DNA from: Pseudoxanthomonas sp.
GTDB taxonomy: Bacteria; Pseudomonadota; Gammaproteobacteria; Xanthomonadales; Xanthomonadaceae
Reading direction: 5' to 3'
Length of the DNA: 64,000 bases
NCBI RefSeq assembly: GCF_035999195.1
Contig: NZ_DASYGY010000009.1
Coordinates: forward strand, 1 to 64,000
Part shown: piece after piece, positions 40,733-50,300 of the stretch
Numbering within the stretch: the stretch's first letter is position 1
Layout of the letters: every line of letters begins with the position of its first letter
Notes under the pieces: generated by a model
What the model saw: only the letters and a program-made list of their open reading frames with translations
The model's database searches: none
What the model was told of the DNA's origin: nothing
Translations under genes and position numbers: made by a program

Positions 40733-41731
40733 ATGAATGGCTCCAACCCCAGCCCCCCGTCCGAGAAGCCTGCTGCGGGCGCCAAGAGCGCCGTGCGCAC
40801 GGTCACGGTGCCCGAGGACCGGGGCGGGCAGCGGCTGGACAACTTCCTGCTCGGCCAGCTGAAAGGGGCCCCACGCAGCCTGGTCTACAAGCTGGTGCGC
40901 AGCGGCCAGGTGCGGGTGAACGGGGGGCGGGCCAAGGCCGAGCGGAAGCTGGAGGGCGGCGACGAGGTCCGGATTCCGCCCGTCAGTCTCGTCGAGGTGG
41001 GAGACAAGGTGGCGCCGCCGAGCGGTTTCCTGAAGCGGATGGAGGCTGCCATCGTTTTCGAGGACGAGCGCCTGCTGGTCATCAACAAGCCGACCGGCGT
41101 GGCCAGCCATGGCGGCAGCGGGATCAGCCACGGCGCCATCGAGACGATGCGCGCGCTGCGGCCGAACCAGACGCTGGAACTGGTCCATCGGCTGGACCGC
41201 GACACGTCCGGCCTGTTGGTGATGGCCAAGAAGCGGTCGGCGCTGTCCGAACTGCAGGCGCTGCTGCGCGAGGACAGCGAGGACGGCACCCGCAGTATCG
41301 AGAAGCGCTACCTGACCCTGCTGGTCGGCCGCATGCCGGACGGCGTGATGAGCGTGGATGCGGCGCTGCACATCGGCCTGCGCCAGGGCGGCGAGCGCCA
41401 CGTGCAGGTGCACCGCGACGGCAAGGAGTCGCTCAGCCACTTCCGCGTGTTGGAGCGGCGCGGCGGTCATTCGTACTGCGAGGTGCGCATCGAGACCGGC
41501 CGCACCCACCAGATCCGCGTGCACGCGCAGCACATCGGCCATCCGGTGGCCGGTGACGACAAGTACGGCGATCCGGCCGTCAACAAGCGCCTGCGCGAGC
41601 AGGTGGGCCTGAAGCGCCTGTTTCTGCACGCCGCCTCGCTGCAGTTCGCCCTGGACGGCGGCAGGACGCCCTACGTGCTCAACGCCCCGCTGTCCGAGGA
41701 CCTGGCGGAGGCGCTGGATCGCCTCGGCTGA
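40733..41731 (+). CDS. rluC: 23S rRNA pseudouridine synthase RluC-type
   Basis: A 332-residue enzyme that makes pseudouridines in 23S rRNA (helix 39, U955/2504/2580 in E. coli). It has an N-terminal S4 RNA-binding domain (~30-90: GQRLDNFLLGQLKGAPRSLVYKLVRSGQVRVNG) and a catalytic domain with the motif HRLDRDTSGLLVMAK, whose Asp is the nucleophile. GRTHQIRVHAQHIGHPVAGDDKYG is also present. A ~25-residue Pro/Ser/Lys leader precedes the S4 domain. It sits divergently from rne, a common arrangement, and RNA-processing genes are thus paired. Confidence 0.95.
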   Translation: MNGSNPSPPSEKPAAGAKSAVRTVTVPEDRGGQRLDNFLLGQLKGAPRSLVYKLVRSGQVRVNGGRAKAERKLEGGDEVRIPPVSLVEVGDKVAPPSGFLKRMEAAIVFEDERLLVINKPTGVASHGGSGISHGAIETMRALRPNQTLELVHRLDRDTSGLLVMAKKRSALSELQALLREDSEDGTRSIEKRYLTLLVGRMPDGVMSVDAALHIGLRQGGERHVQVHRDGKESLSHFRVLERRGGHSYCEVRIETGRTHQIRVHAQHIGHPVAGDDKYGDPAVNKRLREQVGLKRLFLHAASLQFALDGGRTPYVLNAPLSEDLAEALDRLG

Positions 41732-41735
41732 TGAC

Positions 41736-42149
41736 TCAGCCGGCGCCTTGAGCGAAGCAGCGCGTCGGCTTTTCCAGTACGGGCGGGAAGGTCACCGGCA
41801 CGTTGATGGTGTGGCTGACCGGTTTGCCGTTGCGGGTGGCGGCGCGGAACTGCCAGGTCTGCACGGCCTCCAGCGCGGCCTTGTCGAGCGCGGCGTTGCC
41901 GCTGCCCTGCACCTGCGACACGCGGGCCGGCACGCCGTCCTTCTCGATGGTCACGCGCAGCACGGTGGTGCCGCCGTCGCTGTTGCACTCGGCCTCGGCC
42001 GGGTAGGCGGGTGGCGGCGTGTCGATGGCCGCCAGTTCGGTCGGCGCGATGAGCGGCGCCGCCGATTCCTCCTGCTTCTTGGCGCAGGCCGACAGGGCGA
42101 ACACGCCGGCGAGCAGCAGCATCGGCGGTACAAACGCATGACGTTCCAT
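41736..42149 (-). CDS. TonB C-terminal-domain lipoprotein (137 aa)
   Basis: A 137-residue lipoprotein with a TonB-type C-terminal domain but no membrane helix. The N-terminus MERHAFVPPMLLLAGVFALSACAK has the lipobox LSAC; Ala at +2 favours the outer membrane. Residues ~55-137 are a TonB domain (ECNSDGGTTVLRVTIEKDGVPARV, then ALEAVQTWQFRAATRNGK). Without the inner-membrane helix it cannot transduce energy in the usual way, so it may act as a periplasmic accessory or competitor of TonB. It starts on the stop of phhB (TGATG), implying translational coupling. Confidence 0.85.
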   Translation of the reverse strand: MERHAFVPPMLLLAGVFALSACAKKQEESAAPLIAPTELAAIDTPPPAYPAEAECNSDGGTTVLRVTIEKDGVPARVSQVQGSGNAALDKAALEAVQTWQFRAATRNGKPVSHTINVPVTFPPVLEKPTRCFAQGAG

Positions 42150-42496
42150 CAGGCTTCTCCGAGCAGGGCGCTGGCCTTGGCCGCGCAGATGAAGTCGTTC
42201 TCGCTCAGGCCGCCCACATCGTGCGTGGAATAGCGCACGACGGCGCGGTTGTAGTGCACGCCCAGGTCGGGATGGTGATCCTCGGCGTGCGCAATGAAGG
42301 CGAGGGCATTCACGAAGGCCATCGTCTCGTAGTAGTTGTCGAAGGGGAACGTACGCGACAGCGCGTGGCCGTCCTCGACCACCTCCCAGCCGGGGATCTG
42401 CGGCAGCAGTTCGGCGATGCGGGCCGGCGGCAGGCGGTGCTCGCCGCCGCGCAGCGGTACGCAGTGCGCGCGGGCGAGGGGAATCAGATCGGACAT
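42149..42496 (-). CDS. phhB: 4a-hydroxytetrahydrobiopterin dehydratase
   Basis: A 115-residue pterin-4a-carbinolamine dehydratase that regenerates the pterin cofactor of phenylalanine hydroxylase. The motif HAEDHHPDLGVHYNRAVVRYSTH contains the catalytic His residues, and FPFDNYYETMAFVNALAFIA is also typical. A good AGGAG ribosome site sets the start at 42496. No phhA is in the window. It is coupled to the TonB-domain lipoprotein downstream and divergent from nfuA. Confidence 0.94.
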   Translation of the reverse strand: MSDLIPLARAHCVPLRGGEHRLPPARIAELLPQIPGWEVVEDGHALSRTFPFDNYYETMAFVNALAFIAHAEDHHPDLGVHYNRAVVRYSTHDVGGLSENDFICAAKASALLGEA

Positions 42497-42590
42497 GGCG
42501 TGTCTCCTGCGGGGCGACCAGTCTGAATGAAGCACGACGACCGGCCTGTGGATGTGAATGCCCGTGGGGCAGGGGGCTAGAATAGCCCTC

Positions 42591-43187
42591 ATGATCCAGA
42601 TTTCCGACAGCGCGCAGGCGCACTTCCGCAAGCTGATCGAACGCGAAGCCCTGCCGGGGCTGGGCGTGCGCCTCAGCGCGGTCCATCCCGGCACGGCGCA
42701 GGCCGATGCAAGGCTGGAGTTCGCCGAACCGCGCGACCTGGCGGGGGACGAGTGGGCCGTCGACTGCGACGGCTTCACCCTGTATGTCGATGCGGCCAGC
42801 GTGCACTGGCTGGATGGCGCCGATATCGACTACGTACTGAAGGGCGCCAGCGCGCAGCTGACCATCAAGGCACCGCGCATCAAGGGCGAGGCGCCTGGCG
42901 AGACGGCCTCGCTGGTCGAACGCGTGCGCTGGGTCATCGACAACGAGATCAATCCGCAGCTGGCGTCCCACAAGGGGCGCGTGGCGGTGGAGGAGGTCAG
43001 CGGCGAGGGCGTGGTGTGGCTGCGCTTCGGCGGCGGCTGCCACGGCTGCGGCATGGCCGATGTCACCCTCAAGCAGGGCATCGAGAAGACGCTGATGGCC
43101 CGCGTGCCGGGCGTCACTGCGGTCCGCGACGCGACCGATCACGGGACCGGCGACGCGCCGTACATCCCGCGCGGCAACGCGGCCTGA
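42591..43187 (+). CDS. nfuA: Fe/S biogenesis protein NfuA
   Basis: A 198-residue iron-sulfur carrier. The N-terminal half is a degenerate A-type carrier domain. The C-terminal Nfu domain holds the cluster-binding C150-H-G-C153 (GGGCHGCGM), matching the E. coli positions within one residue. It delivers [4Fe-4S] clusters to client enzymes, particularly under oxidative stress or iron shortage. The ATG at 42591 gives the usual MIQISDSAQAHF start. The next gene begins 16 bp later and could be cotranscribed. Confidence 0.96.
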   Translation: MIQISDSAQAHFRKLIEREALPGLGVRLSAVHPGTAQADARLEFAEPRDLAGDEWAVDCDGFTLYVDAASVHWLDGADIDYVLKGASAQLTIKAPRIKGEAPGETASLVERVRWVIDNEINPQLASHKGRVAVEEVSGEGVVWLRFGGGCHGCGMADVTLKQGIEKTLMARVPGVTAVRDATDHGTGDAPYIPRGNAA

Positions 43188-43202
43188 CGGAGCCCACCGC
43201 CG

Positions 43203-44849
43203 GTGACGAACGCCACCGACGTAATCGCACACCTGCTGCCGCGCAAGGCGGCCCCCATCGTCGAACGCCAGACCGGCCTGCCCTTCGGTTGGGGCCTCTG
43301 GCTGCGTGCGCTGCCCGAGCGGCTGGGCCGCATCACCCGCGAGAAGGCGGACGCGATGCTCGACCTGCTGGCCTCGCATGCGCCGAAGGCGCGGCGTGCG
43401 GCGCCGTTCCTGCCGGGCCGTGCGCTGGCGCTGCGCTCGCTGTTCTACCAGGGCTGGGGGCCGCCGCCGCGAGAAGAACGTTGGCTGCGCTGGGTCGCCG
43501 GCGTCAGCAGCAGCCTGCTGCACCTGCTGTTCTTCCTGTTCCTGCTGTGGGTGGCGCTGGTGCAGATTCCGCCGCCGCCCGACGAGGCCGGCGACAGCAG
43601 TCGCGTGCGGCTGGAAATGATCGGCGAGGGCAGTCCGGAAGATGCGGGAGGCGCCACGCAGGCTGGCGAAGCCACCGCCCAGCAGGCGCCGGCGGCGGCA
43701 CCGTCGTCGCGACCCTCGGTCTCGCCAGTGCCGGCACAACCGCAGCCGGTGGATACCTCGCCGCCGCCTTCGGATGCCGCTGCGCCGGAGGTGGCGGTGG
43801 ATGTGCCGCCGGTTCCGCCGCGTGACGTGCCCGTACCGGAGATCGCCGATCAGCCACTGCAGGTGACCGAGGTCGCCGAACCCACCCGCGCGTTCGTGCT
43901 GCCGCCGCCCACGCCCCGGCAGGCCGAAATCACCCAGCCGGCCTTGCGGGACATCGGTGTCCCCACCCGTGAGATCCCCAGTCCGTTGGCCGCACCCGTC
44001 GTGCGGCGTGACGTGCCGGTACGTGCCGTCGACGTTCCCGTCGTGGCCACGCGCGAGGCCCAGGTCAGGGAGCGCGAGGTGGCCGCGCCCGCGCCGCAGG
44101 TCCGGGCGGTGCCTGTCCCTTCCCGCGAGGTGGCGCCGCGTCCCGTCGCCACGCAGGAACGCAGCGTGAGGCAGGCCGAGGTCGGCGAGCCGTCACCGCG
44201 ACCGGCACCTCCGGCACCGTCCAGCGCACCTCAGCCGAGTACCGCGTCGTCTTCTGCCGATCGCACTGCCGCGCCAACGTCAGCGGCGACGAGTGCATCC
44301 CCACGGGGGAATGCGTCCTCCACCTCCGCCGCGCCGGGCGCGTTGCCGGCTGCCAGACCCGGTGGCTGGAATACGCCGGCGGGCACGGATGAATGGGGCA
44401 ACAGCCGGCGCAACGTGGCGGGCGACAGTGCGTCCGACGGGCGCGACCGGCCCGGCCTCTACAACGCCGACGGCAGCCTGCGCGTGCCCGGCAATGCCGG
44501 TGAGGCGACGGCGCAACGCGGCGCGCCCGGCGGCGGCAACGATCAGTGGACGCGCGAGCGGCTGGACGAGGCGGGCACCTGGTTGCAGCGGCCGCCCTAC
44601 GACTACGAGCCCACCAGTTTCGACAAGTACTGGGTGCCCAGCGAATCGCTGCTCGCCGAATGGGTGCGGCGCAACGTGCGCGAGGTCGAGATTCCGATTC
44701 CCGGCACCAACATGAAGCTCAAGTGCGCGATCTCCGTGCTGCAACTGGGTGGCGGCTGCGGCCTGGGCAGCCTGTTCCCGGAGCCGCCCAGGGCGCGTCC
44801 GCCGCCGGAGATCCCGGTCAAGCGAACACCGATCCCGACCGACAGCTGA
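43203..44849 (+). CDS. Pro/Ala/Val-rich repetitive transmembrane protein (548 aa)
   Basis: Function unknown; in related bacteria it is annotated as a transmembrane repetitive protein. The start is GTG at 43203. About 90 cytoplasmic residues precede one membrane helix (~96-120: VSSSLLHLLFFLFLLWVALVQI). A ~300-residue periplasmic stretch follows, with loose repeats rich in Pro, Val, Arg and Glu (VPTREIPSPLAAPVVRRDVPVRAVDVP). The last ~100 residues form a C-terminal domain with two Cys (LKCAISVLQLGGGCGLG). The layout, helix plus proline-rich rod plus end domain, is like TonB or TolA, but the C-terminal domain is not a TonB domain that I know. Closely follows nfuA. Confidence 0.8.
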   Translation: MTNATDVIAHLLPRKAAPIVERQTGLPFGWGLWLRALPERLGRITREKADAMLDLLASHAPKARRAAPFLPGRALALRSLFYQGWGPPPREERWLRWVAGVSSSLLHLLFFLFLLWVALVQIPPPPDEAGDSSRVRLEMIGEGSPEDAGGATQAGEATAQQAPAAAPSSRPSVSPVPAQPQPVDTSPPPSDAAAPEVAVDVPPVPPRDVPVPEIADQPLQVTEVAEPTRAFVLPPPTPRQAEITQPALRDIGVPTREIPSPLAAPVVRRDVPVRAVDVPVVATREAQVREREVAAPAPQVRAVPVPSREVAPRPVATQERSVRQAEVGEPSPRPAPPAPSSAPQPSTASSSADRTAAPTSAATSASPRGNASSTSAAPGALPAARPGGWNTPAGTDEWGNSRRNVAGDSASDGRDRPGLYNADGSLRVPGNAGEATAQRGAPGGGNDQWTRERLDEAGTWLQRPPYDYEPTSFDKYWVPSESLLAEWVRRNVREVEIPIPGTNMKLKCAISVLQLGGGCGLGSLFPEPPRARPPPEIPVKRTPIPTDS

Positions 44850-44872
44850 GAAGGCAAGGGTTTCGTTGTTCC

Positions 44873-44938
44873 TGTGGGAGCGACGTCAGTCGCGATGAGC
44901 CATCCAGATGCTTCATCGCGACTGACGTCGCTCCCACA
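44873..44938. repeat. 66-bp palindromic repeat (copy 3)
   Basis: TGTGGGAGCGACGTCAGTCGCGATG and its inverse bracket a short loop; the arm change GTAAG to GTCAG is matched on the other arm (GACTGACGTC), a compensatory pair. It begins about 24 bases after the stop of the repetitive membrane protein gene. Confidence 0.9.
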
Positions 44939-44961
44939 GCAGCCGAATTCGCCTGGAAACA

Positions 44962-44986
44962 AAAACGGAGCCCTCGGGCTCCGTTT
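44962..44986. terminator. Terminator of the cytochrome c genes
   Basis: A perfect 9-bp stem (ACGGAGCCC / GGGCTCCGT). Read on the minus strand it is followed by TTTTTGTTT, 25 bases after the stop at 45011. It could also serve plus-strand transcripts. Confidence 0.85.
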
Positions 44987-45010
44987 CCGCATTCCCGATA
45001 GGGGGAAGAC

Positions 45011-45466
45011 CTACTCGTGCACGCCGTGCAGGTCGCGCAGCTGCGAGGGACGCGAACCGAAATACGCCGCGAGGTCCGAGATGTCCTGGTCGCTGAGGGC
45101 GGCAGCCTGCGGGGTCATCAGCGCGTGCTGGCGATCGCCGCTGCGGTAGGCCTGCAGCGCATGCGCCAGGTAGTCGCCGTACTGGCCGCCGAGCTTGGGG
45201 TAGGTGTCGTCGATCGGTGCGTTGCCTTCGGCGCCGTGGCAGTCGATGCAGCTCTGGCCCGTGGCCTGGCCCTTGGCCTTGGCCAGTTCCTCGCCCTTGG
45301 CGATGTGGCCCTTGGGCAGGCCGGCGGACGAACTGGACCCGTGCTCGCCACTGGCGTGACCCGGATCGGCGGCCGAAGCCTCCGTGTTCTCCTTCGAGCA
45401 AGCCACCAGGGCGAGGGCCGCGAACAGGGCGATGGCTAGACGCTGGGCGTGCTTGGCGTTGGGCAT
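45011..45466 (-). CDS. Monohaem cytochrome c lipoprotein (151 aa)
   Basis: A class I cytochrome c of the c4/c5 type. N-terminus MPNAKHAQRLAIALFAALALVACSK has a lipobox VAC, so it is lipid-anchored, unlike its neighbour. One haem site, CIDCH (SCIDCHGAEGNAP), and a distal Met (ALMTPQAAALSDQDISDLAAYF) are visible. It carries electrons in the periplasm. The start is 8 bp after the stop of the upstream cytochrome gene, so the pair forms an operon with the terminator at 44962. Confidence 0.9.
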   Translation of the reverse strand: MPNAKHAQRLAIALFAALALVACSKENTEASAADPGHASGEHGSSSSAGLPKGHIAKGEELAKAKGQATGQSCIDCHGAEGNAPIDDTYPKLGGQYGDYLAHALQAYRSGDRQHALMTPQAAALSDQDISDLAAYFGSRPSQLRDLHGVHE

Positions 45467-45473
45467 GGTGGGC

Positions 45474-45875
45474 TTACTTGACGGTGGAGAGGAATGCGGC
45501 GATGTCGGCGATGTCCTGGTCAGAGAAGCTCTGGGCCTGGGCCTGCATCGTGGGGTGCTTGCGGTTGCCGGTGCGGTACTCGGTCAGGGCATTGGCCAGG
45601 TAGTCGGCCGATTGCCCGCCGATCTTGGGCACCTTGAAACTCGGATAGGCGTTCTTGTAACCGACGATGCCGTGGCAGCCCTGGCAGGTGTAGGTCAGGG
45701 TGCGGCCGGTGTCGGCATTGCCGACCAGCGGCTTGGGAGCGGCGGCGGGTGCCGCGGTCGGAGCGGCGGCTTCGGTCGCCGGCGGCGCGGCCTGGGAATC
45801 CTGTTGAGCGGTCAGGGCGGCCAGCGGAAGGGCGGCCAAGGCAAGGCAAGCGGCGAGCGGCAGCAGTCGCATCAT
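45474..45875 (-). CDS. Monohaem cytochrome c (133 aa)
   Basis: A soluble periplasmic cytochrome c: signal peptide MMRLLPLAACLALAALPLAALTAQQ, an Ala/Pro linker, haem site CQGCH (YTCQGCHGIVGYKNAYPS), and a distal Met (KHPTMQAQAQSFSDQDIADIAAFL). It shares the YLANALTEYRTGNR/YLAHALQAYRSGDR signature with the next gene, suggesting duplication. Together they may pass electrons to a terminal oxidase. The start is one of two adjacent ATGs (45875 or 45872). Confidence 0.9.
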   Translation of the reverse strand: MMRLLPLAACLALAALPLAALTAQQDSQAAPPATEAAAPTAAPAAAPKPLVGNADTGRTLTYTCQGCHGIVGYKNAYPSFKVPKIGGQSADYLANALTEYRTGNRKHPTMQAQAQSFSDQDIADIAAFLSTVK

Positions 45876-46224
45876 TCTCGTGAAACTCTCAGGTTGCGCG
45901 CGCCACGTACCACCGCAGCGCTTGGCTGAACGCAAGTATAGCCTGCGACCGAATGTCGCGCACAGAGCGCGCGGTCGAGCGAAAGGACGCTGGCGTGCGC
46001 CGCCGGGCGGTTGCCGTGCGCGGTGACGCATCGACGTTGTGGGTGTAATAGACAGTGCTTCGCGTCGTCGAAGGCGAACGCGGTGCGAGGCATCGACGCC
46101 TGGGTCGGGACGCAGGCAGCACGACGTCCGACGCAAGTCACCATGACCTTCGGCGCATGGAAGTCGTTCATGGGTGATATACCTTCATACAACACCACCA
46201 CAACACCACCACGGTACCGCCCCC
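45876..46224. other. Divergent promoter region of cytochrome c and RND genes (349 bp)
   Basis: No gene found. A TATACT -10-like box read on the minus strand near 45936 may serve the cytochrome genes; I could not pair it with a convincing -35. ACAACACCACCA is repeated directly just before the RND gene start, and GGTGATATACC around 46172 may belong to its promoter. Confidence 0.45.
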
Positions 46225-47367
46225 ATGTCCCGACCCCGCCCCGAATCCGGCCGTTCCTACCTGCGCCTGGCCCTGGTCCCCGTGCTGTGCGGCCTGCTGG
46301 TCCTGTCCGCCTGCAAGGGGGGCGGCCCGACGCCCGAGGCCCAGGCCAAGAACGGCGATGCCCCCAAGGAGCCCGACGCGGTCCCGGTCGAGGTCGCCAA
46401 GGTTACCCACCGTCCGGTCGCGGCCAGCTACAGCGGCACGGCCGCGCTCGAGGCGCTGGGCGAGTCGCAGGTCGTCGCCAAGACCTCCGGCGTGGCACTC
46501 GCCGTGCTGGTGGAGGAAGGGCAGGTGGTCCGCGCCGGGCAGGCGCTGGTGCGGCTCGACCCCGACCGCCTGCGCCTGCAGGTGGCCCAGGCCGAAGCGC
46601 AGATGCGGAAGCTCGAGAACAACTACCGCCGTGCGCAGCAGCTGGTCGAGCAGCAGATGATCAGCGCCAACGACGTCGACCAGATCAAGTACGACCTGGA
46701 GAACGCGCGGGCCTTCTACCGCGCCGCCGCGCTCGAACTGTCGTACACCACGGTCACCGCGCCGATTTCCGGCGTGGTCGCCTCGCGGTCCATCAAGACC
46801 GGCAACTTCGTGCAGATCAATACGCCGATCATCCGCATCGTCGACCAGTCGCGCCTGGAAGCCACGTTGAACGTGCCCGAGCGCGAACTGTCCACGCTGA
46901 AGGCGGGCCTGCCGATCGCGCTGGCGGTGGACGCGCTGCCGGGCAAGGTGTTCCAGGGCACGGTCGACCGCATCGCGCCGGTGGTGGATTCGGGCAGCGG
47001 CACCTTCCGCGTGGTGGGTTCGTTCGCCAGCGACGGGGTGCTCCAGCCGGGCATGTTCGGTCGCATCCGCATCGACTACGACCAGCGCGCCAACGCACTG
47101 GTGGTACCGCGCGTCGCGTTGCTCGACGATGGCGATCCGGCGGTGTTCGCCGTGCGCAACGGCAAGGCCGCGCGCGTGCCGGTGAAGGTGGGCTACGTGG
47201 ATGGCGAGTGGATCGAGGTGCGCGAAGGCCTGAAGGCCGGTGAGCAGGTCGTCACCGCCGGCAAGGTGGCGCTGCGCGAAGGCAGTGCCGTGCAGGTGAT
47301 CGGCGCCGAGCCGGCCAAGGTCGCCGCCAAGGCGGACGCCGCCAAGACCGCAGGAAGCAAGCAATGA
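46225..47367 (+). CDS. RND efflux periplasmic adaptor (membrane fusion) lipoprotein
   Basis: A 380-residue adaptor that bridges the inner-membrane pump to an outer-membrane channel. It has a lipoprotein signal ending LSAC (at ~28-31), a biotinyl-lipoyl-like barrel (VAKTSGVALAVLVEEGQVVRAGQALVRLDPD), and a coiled-coil hairpin (QVAQAEAQMRKLENNYRRAQQLVEQQMISANDVDQIKYDLENAR). The beta-barrel (GTFRVVGSFASDGVLQPGMFGRIRI) and the membrane-proximal domain follow. It overlaps the first pump gene (ATGA) and so heads a tightly coupled three-gene operon. Substrates unknown. Confidence 0.94.
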   Translation: MSRPRPESGRSYLRLALVPVLCGLLVLSACKGGGPTPEAQAKNGDAPKEPDAVPVEVAKVTHRPVAASYSGTAALEALGESQVVAKTSGVALAVLVEEGQVVRAGQALVRLDPDRLRLQVAQAEAQMRKLENNYRRAQQLVEQQMISANDVDQIKYDLENARAFYRAAALELSYTTVTAPISGVVASRSIKTGNFVQINTPIIRIVDQSRLEATLNVPERELSTLKAGLPIALAVDALPGKVFQGTVDRIAPVVDSGSGTFRVVGSFASDGVLQPGMFGRIRIDYDQRANALVVPRVALLDDGDPAVFAVRNGKAARVPVKVGYVDGEWIEVREGLKAGEQVVTAGKVALREGSAVQVIGAEPAKVAAKADAAKTAGSKQ

Positions 47368-50300
47368 GCACGCCGGGCCACGTTCCGGGGGAACACGACC
47401 CCCACGCACCGGGTGGCGACGGGACCATGGGCGGCGGACTCGTCGAGTTCTCCACCCGCCGCCGCGTCACCATCGCGATGTTCTGGATCACGATGTTCCT
47501 GTTCGGCGTGATCGCGCTGGGCTCGCTGAAGGTCAACCTGCTGCCCGATCTCAGCTATCCCACGCTGACCGTGCGCACCGAGTACACCGGTGCGGCGCCG
47601 TCGGAAATCGAAACGCTGATCAGCGAGCCGGTGGAAGAAGCCGTCGGCGTGGTGAAGAACCTGCGCAAGCTGAAGTCGGTCTCGCGCACCGGGCAGAGCG
47701 ACGTGGTGCTCGAGTTCGCCTGGGGCACGGACATGGACCAGGCCAGCCTGGAAGTCCGCGACAAGATGGAAGTGCTGTCGCTGCCGCTGGAGGCCAAGGC
47801 GCCGGTGCTGCTGCGCTTCAATCCCTCCACCGAGCCGATCCTGCGCCTGGTGCTGTCCAACAAGCAGGAACCGAAGAACGACACCGACGCGATCCGCCTG
47901 CTCACCGAGCTGCGGCGCTATGCCGACGACGACCTGAAGAAGAAGCTGGAACCGGTCAGCGGCGTCGCCGCGGTGAAGGTCGGTGGCGGTCTGGAGGACG
48001 AGATCCAGGTCGACATCGACCAGCAGAAGCTGGCCCAGCTCAGCCTGCCGATCGACACCGTCATCCAGCGCCTGCAGCAGGAGAACATCAACATCTCCGG
48101 CGGCCGCCTGGAAGAAGGCTCGCAGCGTTACCTGGTGCGGACGGTCAACCAGTTCGCCACCGTCAACGAAATCCGCGACATGCTGGTGACCACGCAGAGC
48201 GGCGGCGACAACGCTGCGGCATCGGCAGCGGCGCAGATGGCGGCGATCGCGGCGTCCACCGGTTCGGCCGAAGCGATGGCAGCGGCGGCCTCGGTGCAGA
48301 GCGCCTCGGGCGGCGGCGGCAACGTCATCGCCGGCGGCATGCCGGTGCGCCTGAAGGACGTGGCCGACGTGCGCCAGGGCTTCAAGGAGCGCGAGGCGAT
48401 CATCCGCCTGGCCGGCAAGGAAGCGGTGGAGCTGGCCATCTACAAGGAAGGCGATGCCAACACCGTCTCCACGGCCGAAGCGCTGAAAGCGAAGCTGGAA
48501 CAGCTCAAGCAGCAGGTACCGCCGGATGTCGAACTGACGATCATCGACGACCAGTCGCTGTTCATCGAGCACGCGATCGCCGACGTCAAGAAGGACGCCG
48601 TGATCGGCGGCCTGCTGGCGATCCTGATCATCTTCCTGTTCCTGCGCGATGGCTGGAGCACCTTCGTCATCAGCCTGTCGCTGCCGGTCTCCATCGTCAC
48701 CACGTTCTTCTTCATGGGCGAGCTGGGACTGAGCCTCAACGTCATGTCGCTGGGCGGCCTGGCGCTGGCCACCGGCCTGGTGGTGGACGACTCCATCGTG
48801 GTGCTGGAAAGCATCGCCAAGGCGCGCGAACGCGGCCTAGGCATCCTGGAAGCAGCGATGGTCGGCACCCGCGAAGTCAGCATGGCGGTGGTGGCCTCCA
48901 CGCTGACCACCATCGCGGTGTTCCTGCCGCTGGTGTTCGTGCAGGGCATCGCCGGCCAGCTGTTCCGCGACCAGGCGCTGACGGTGGCGATCGCCATCGG
49001 TATCTCGCTGATCGTGTCGATGACGCTGATCCCGATGCTGAGCTCGCTGAAGGGCCGCCCGCCGCTGGCGTTCCCGGAAGAAGCGCCGCACCCGCAGTGG
49101 AAGCCGACCTCGCGCTGGCAGAAGCCGGTCGCCGCGAGCGGACGCGGCATCGGTGCGATGTTCCGCTACGCCTTCTTCGGCCTGGCCTGGGTGGTGGTGC
49201 GCGCGTGGCGCGGCCTGGTCGCCGTGGTCGGCCCGGTCATGCGCAAGGCCAGCGACCTGACGATGGCGCCGTACCATCGCGCCGAAGCCGGCTACATGCG
49301 CCTGCTGCCGGCATCGCTGCAGCGACCGTGGCTGGTGCTGGGCTTCGCCGCGGCCACGTTCGTGGTGGCGCTCGCCGCGGTGCCGATGCTGGGCGCGGAC
49401 CTGATCCCGCAGCTGGCGCAGGACCGCTTCGAGATGACGGTGAAGCTGCCGCCGGGTACGCCGCTGGCCAAGACCGATGCCCTGGTGCGCGAGCTGCAGA
49501 ACAAGCACGCCAAGGCCGAGGGCATCCATGCGCTGTACGGCGTGAGCGGCAGCGGCACCCGGCTGGACGCCAACCCGACCGAGAGCGGCGAGAACATCGG
49601 CAAGCTGACGGTGGTGATGGCCAACGGCGGCAACGAGGCCATCGAAGCCCGCGAAACCGAAGCGCTGCGCACGACCATGCAGGACCACCCGGGCGCGCAG
49701 GTCGATTTCAGCCGGCCGGAGCTCTTCAGCTTCTCCACACCGCTGGAAGTCGAACTGCGTGGCCAGGACCTGGCCAGCATCGAGCAGGCCGGCCAGAAGC
49801 TGGCGGCACTGCTGCGGGAGAACCCGCACTACGCCGACGTCAAGTCGACGGTGGAGCAGGGCTTCCCCGAGATCCAGATCCGCTTCGACCAGGAGCGCGC
49901 CGGTGCGCTGGGCCTGACCACGCGGCAGATCGCCGACGTGGTGGTGAAGAAGGTGCGTGGCGAAGTCGCCACCCGCTACAGCTTCCGTGACCGCAAGATC
50001 GACGTGCTGGTGCGTGCGCAGGAAGGCGACCGCGCCTCGGTGGAGAGCATCCGCCGGCTGATCGTCAATCCGGGCAGTGCCCGTCCGGTGACGCTGTCGG
50101 CCGTGGCCGACGTGGTGGCCACCACCGGCCCCAGCGAGATCCACCGCGCCGACCAGGTGCGTGTGGCCATCGTGTCGGCCAACCTGCGCGACATCGACCT
50201 GGGCAGCGCCGTGCAGGAAGTGCAGCAGATGGTCGCCGAGAACCCGCTCGGCGCCGGCGTCGGCATGCACATCGGCGGCCAGGGCGAGGAACTGGCGGAA

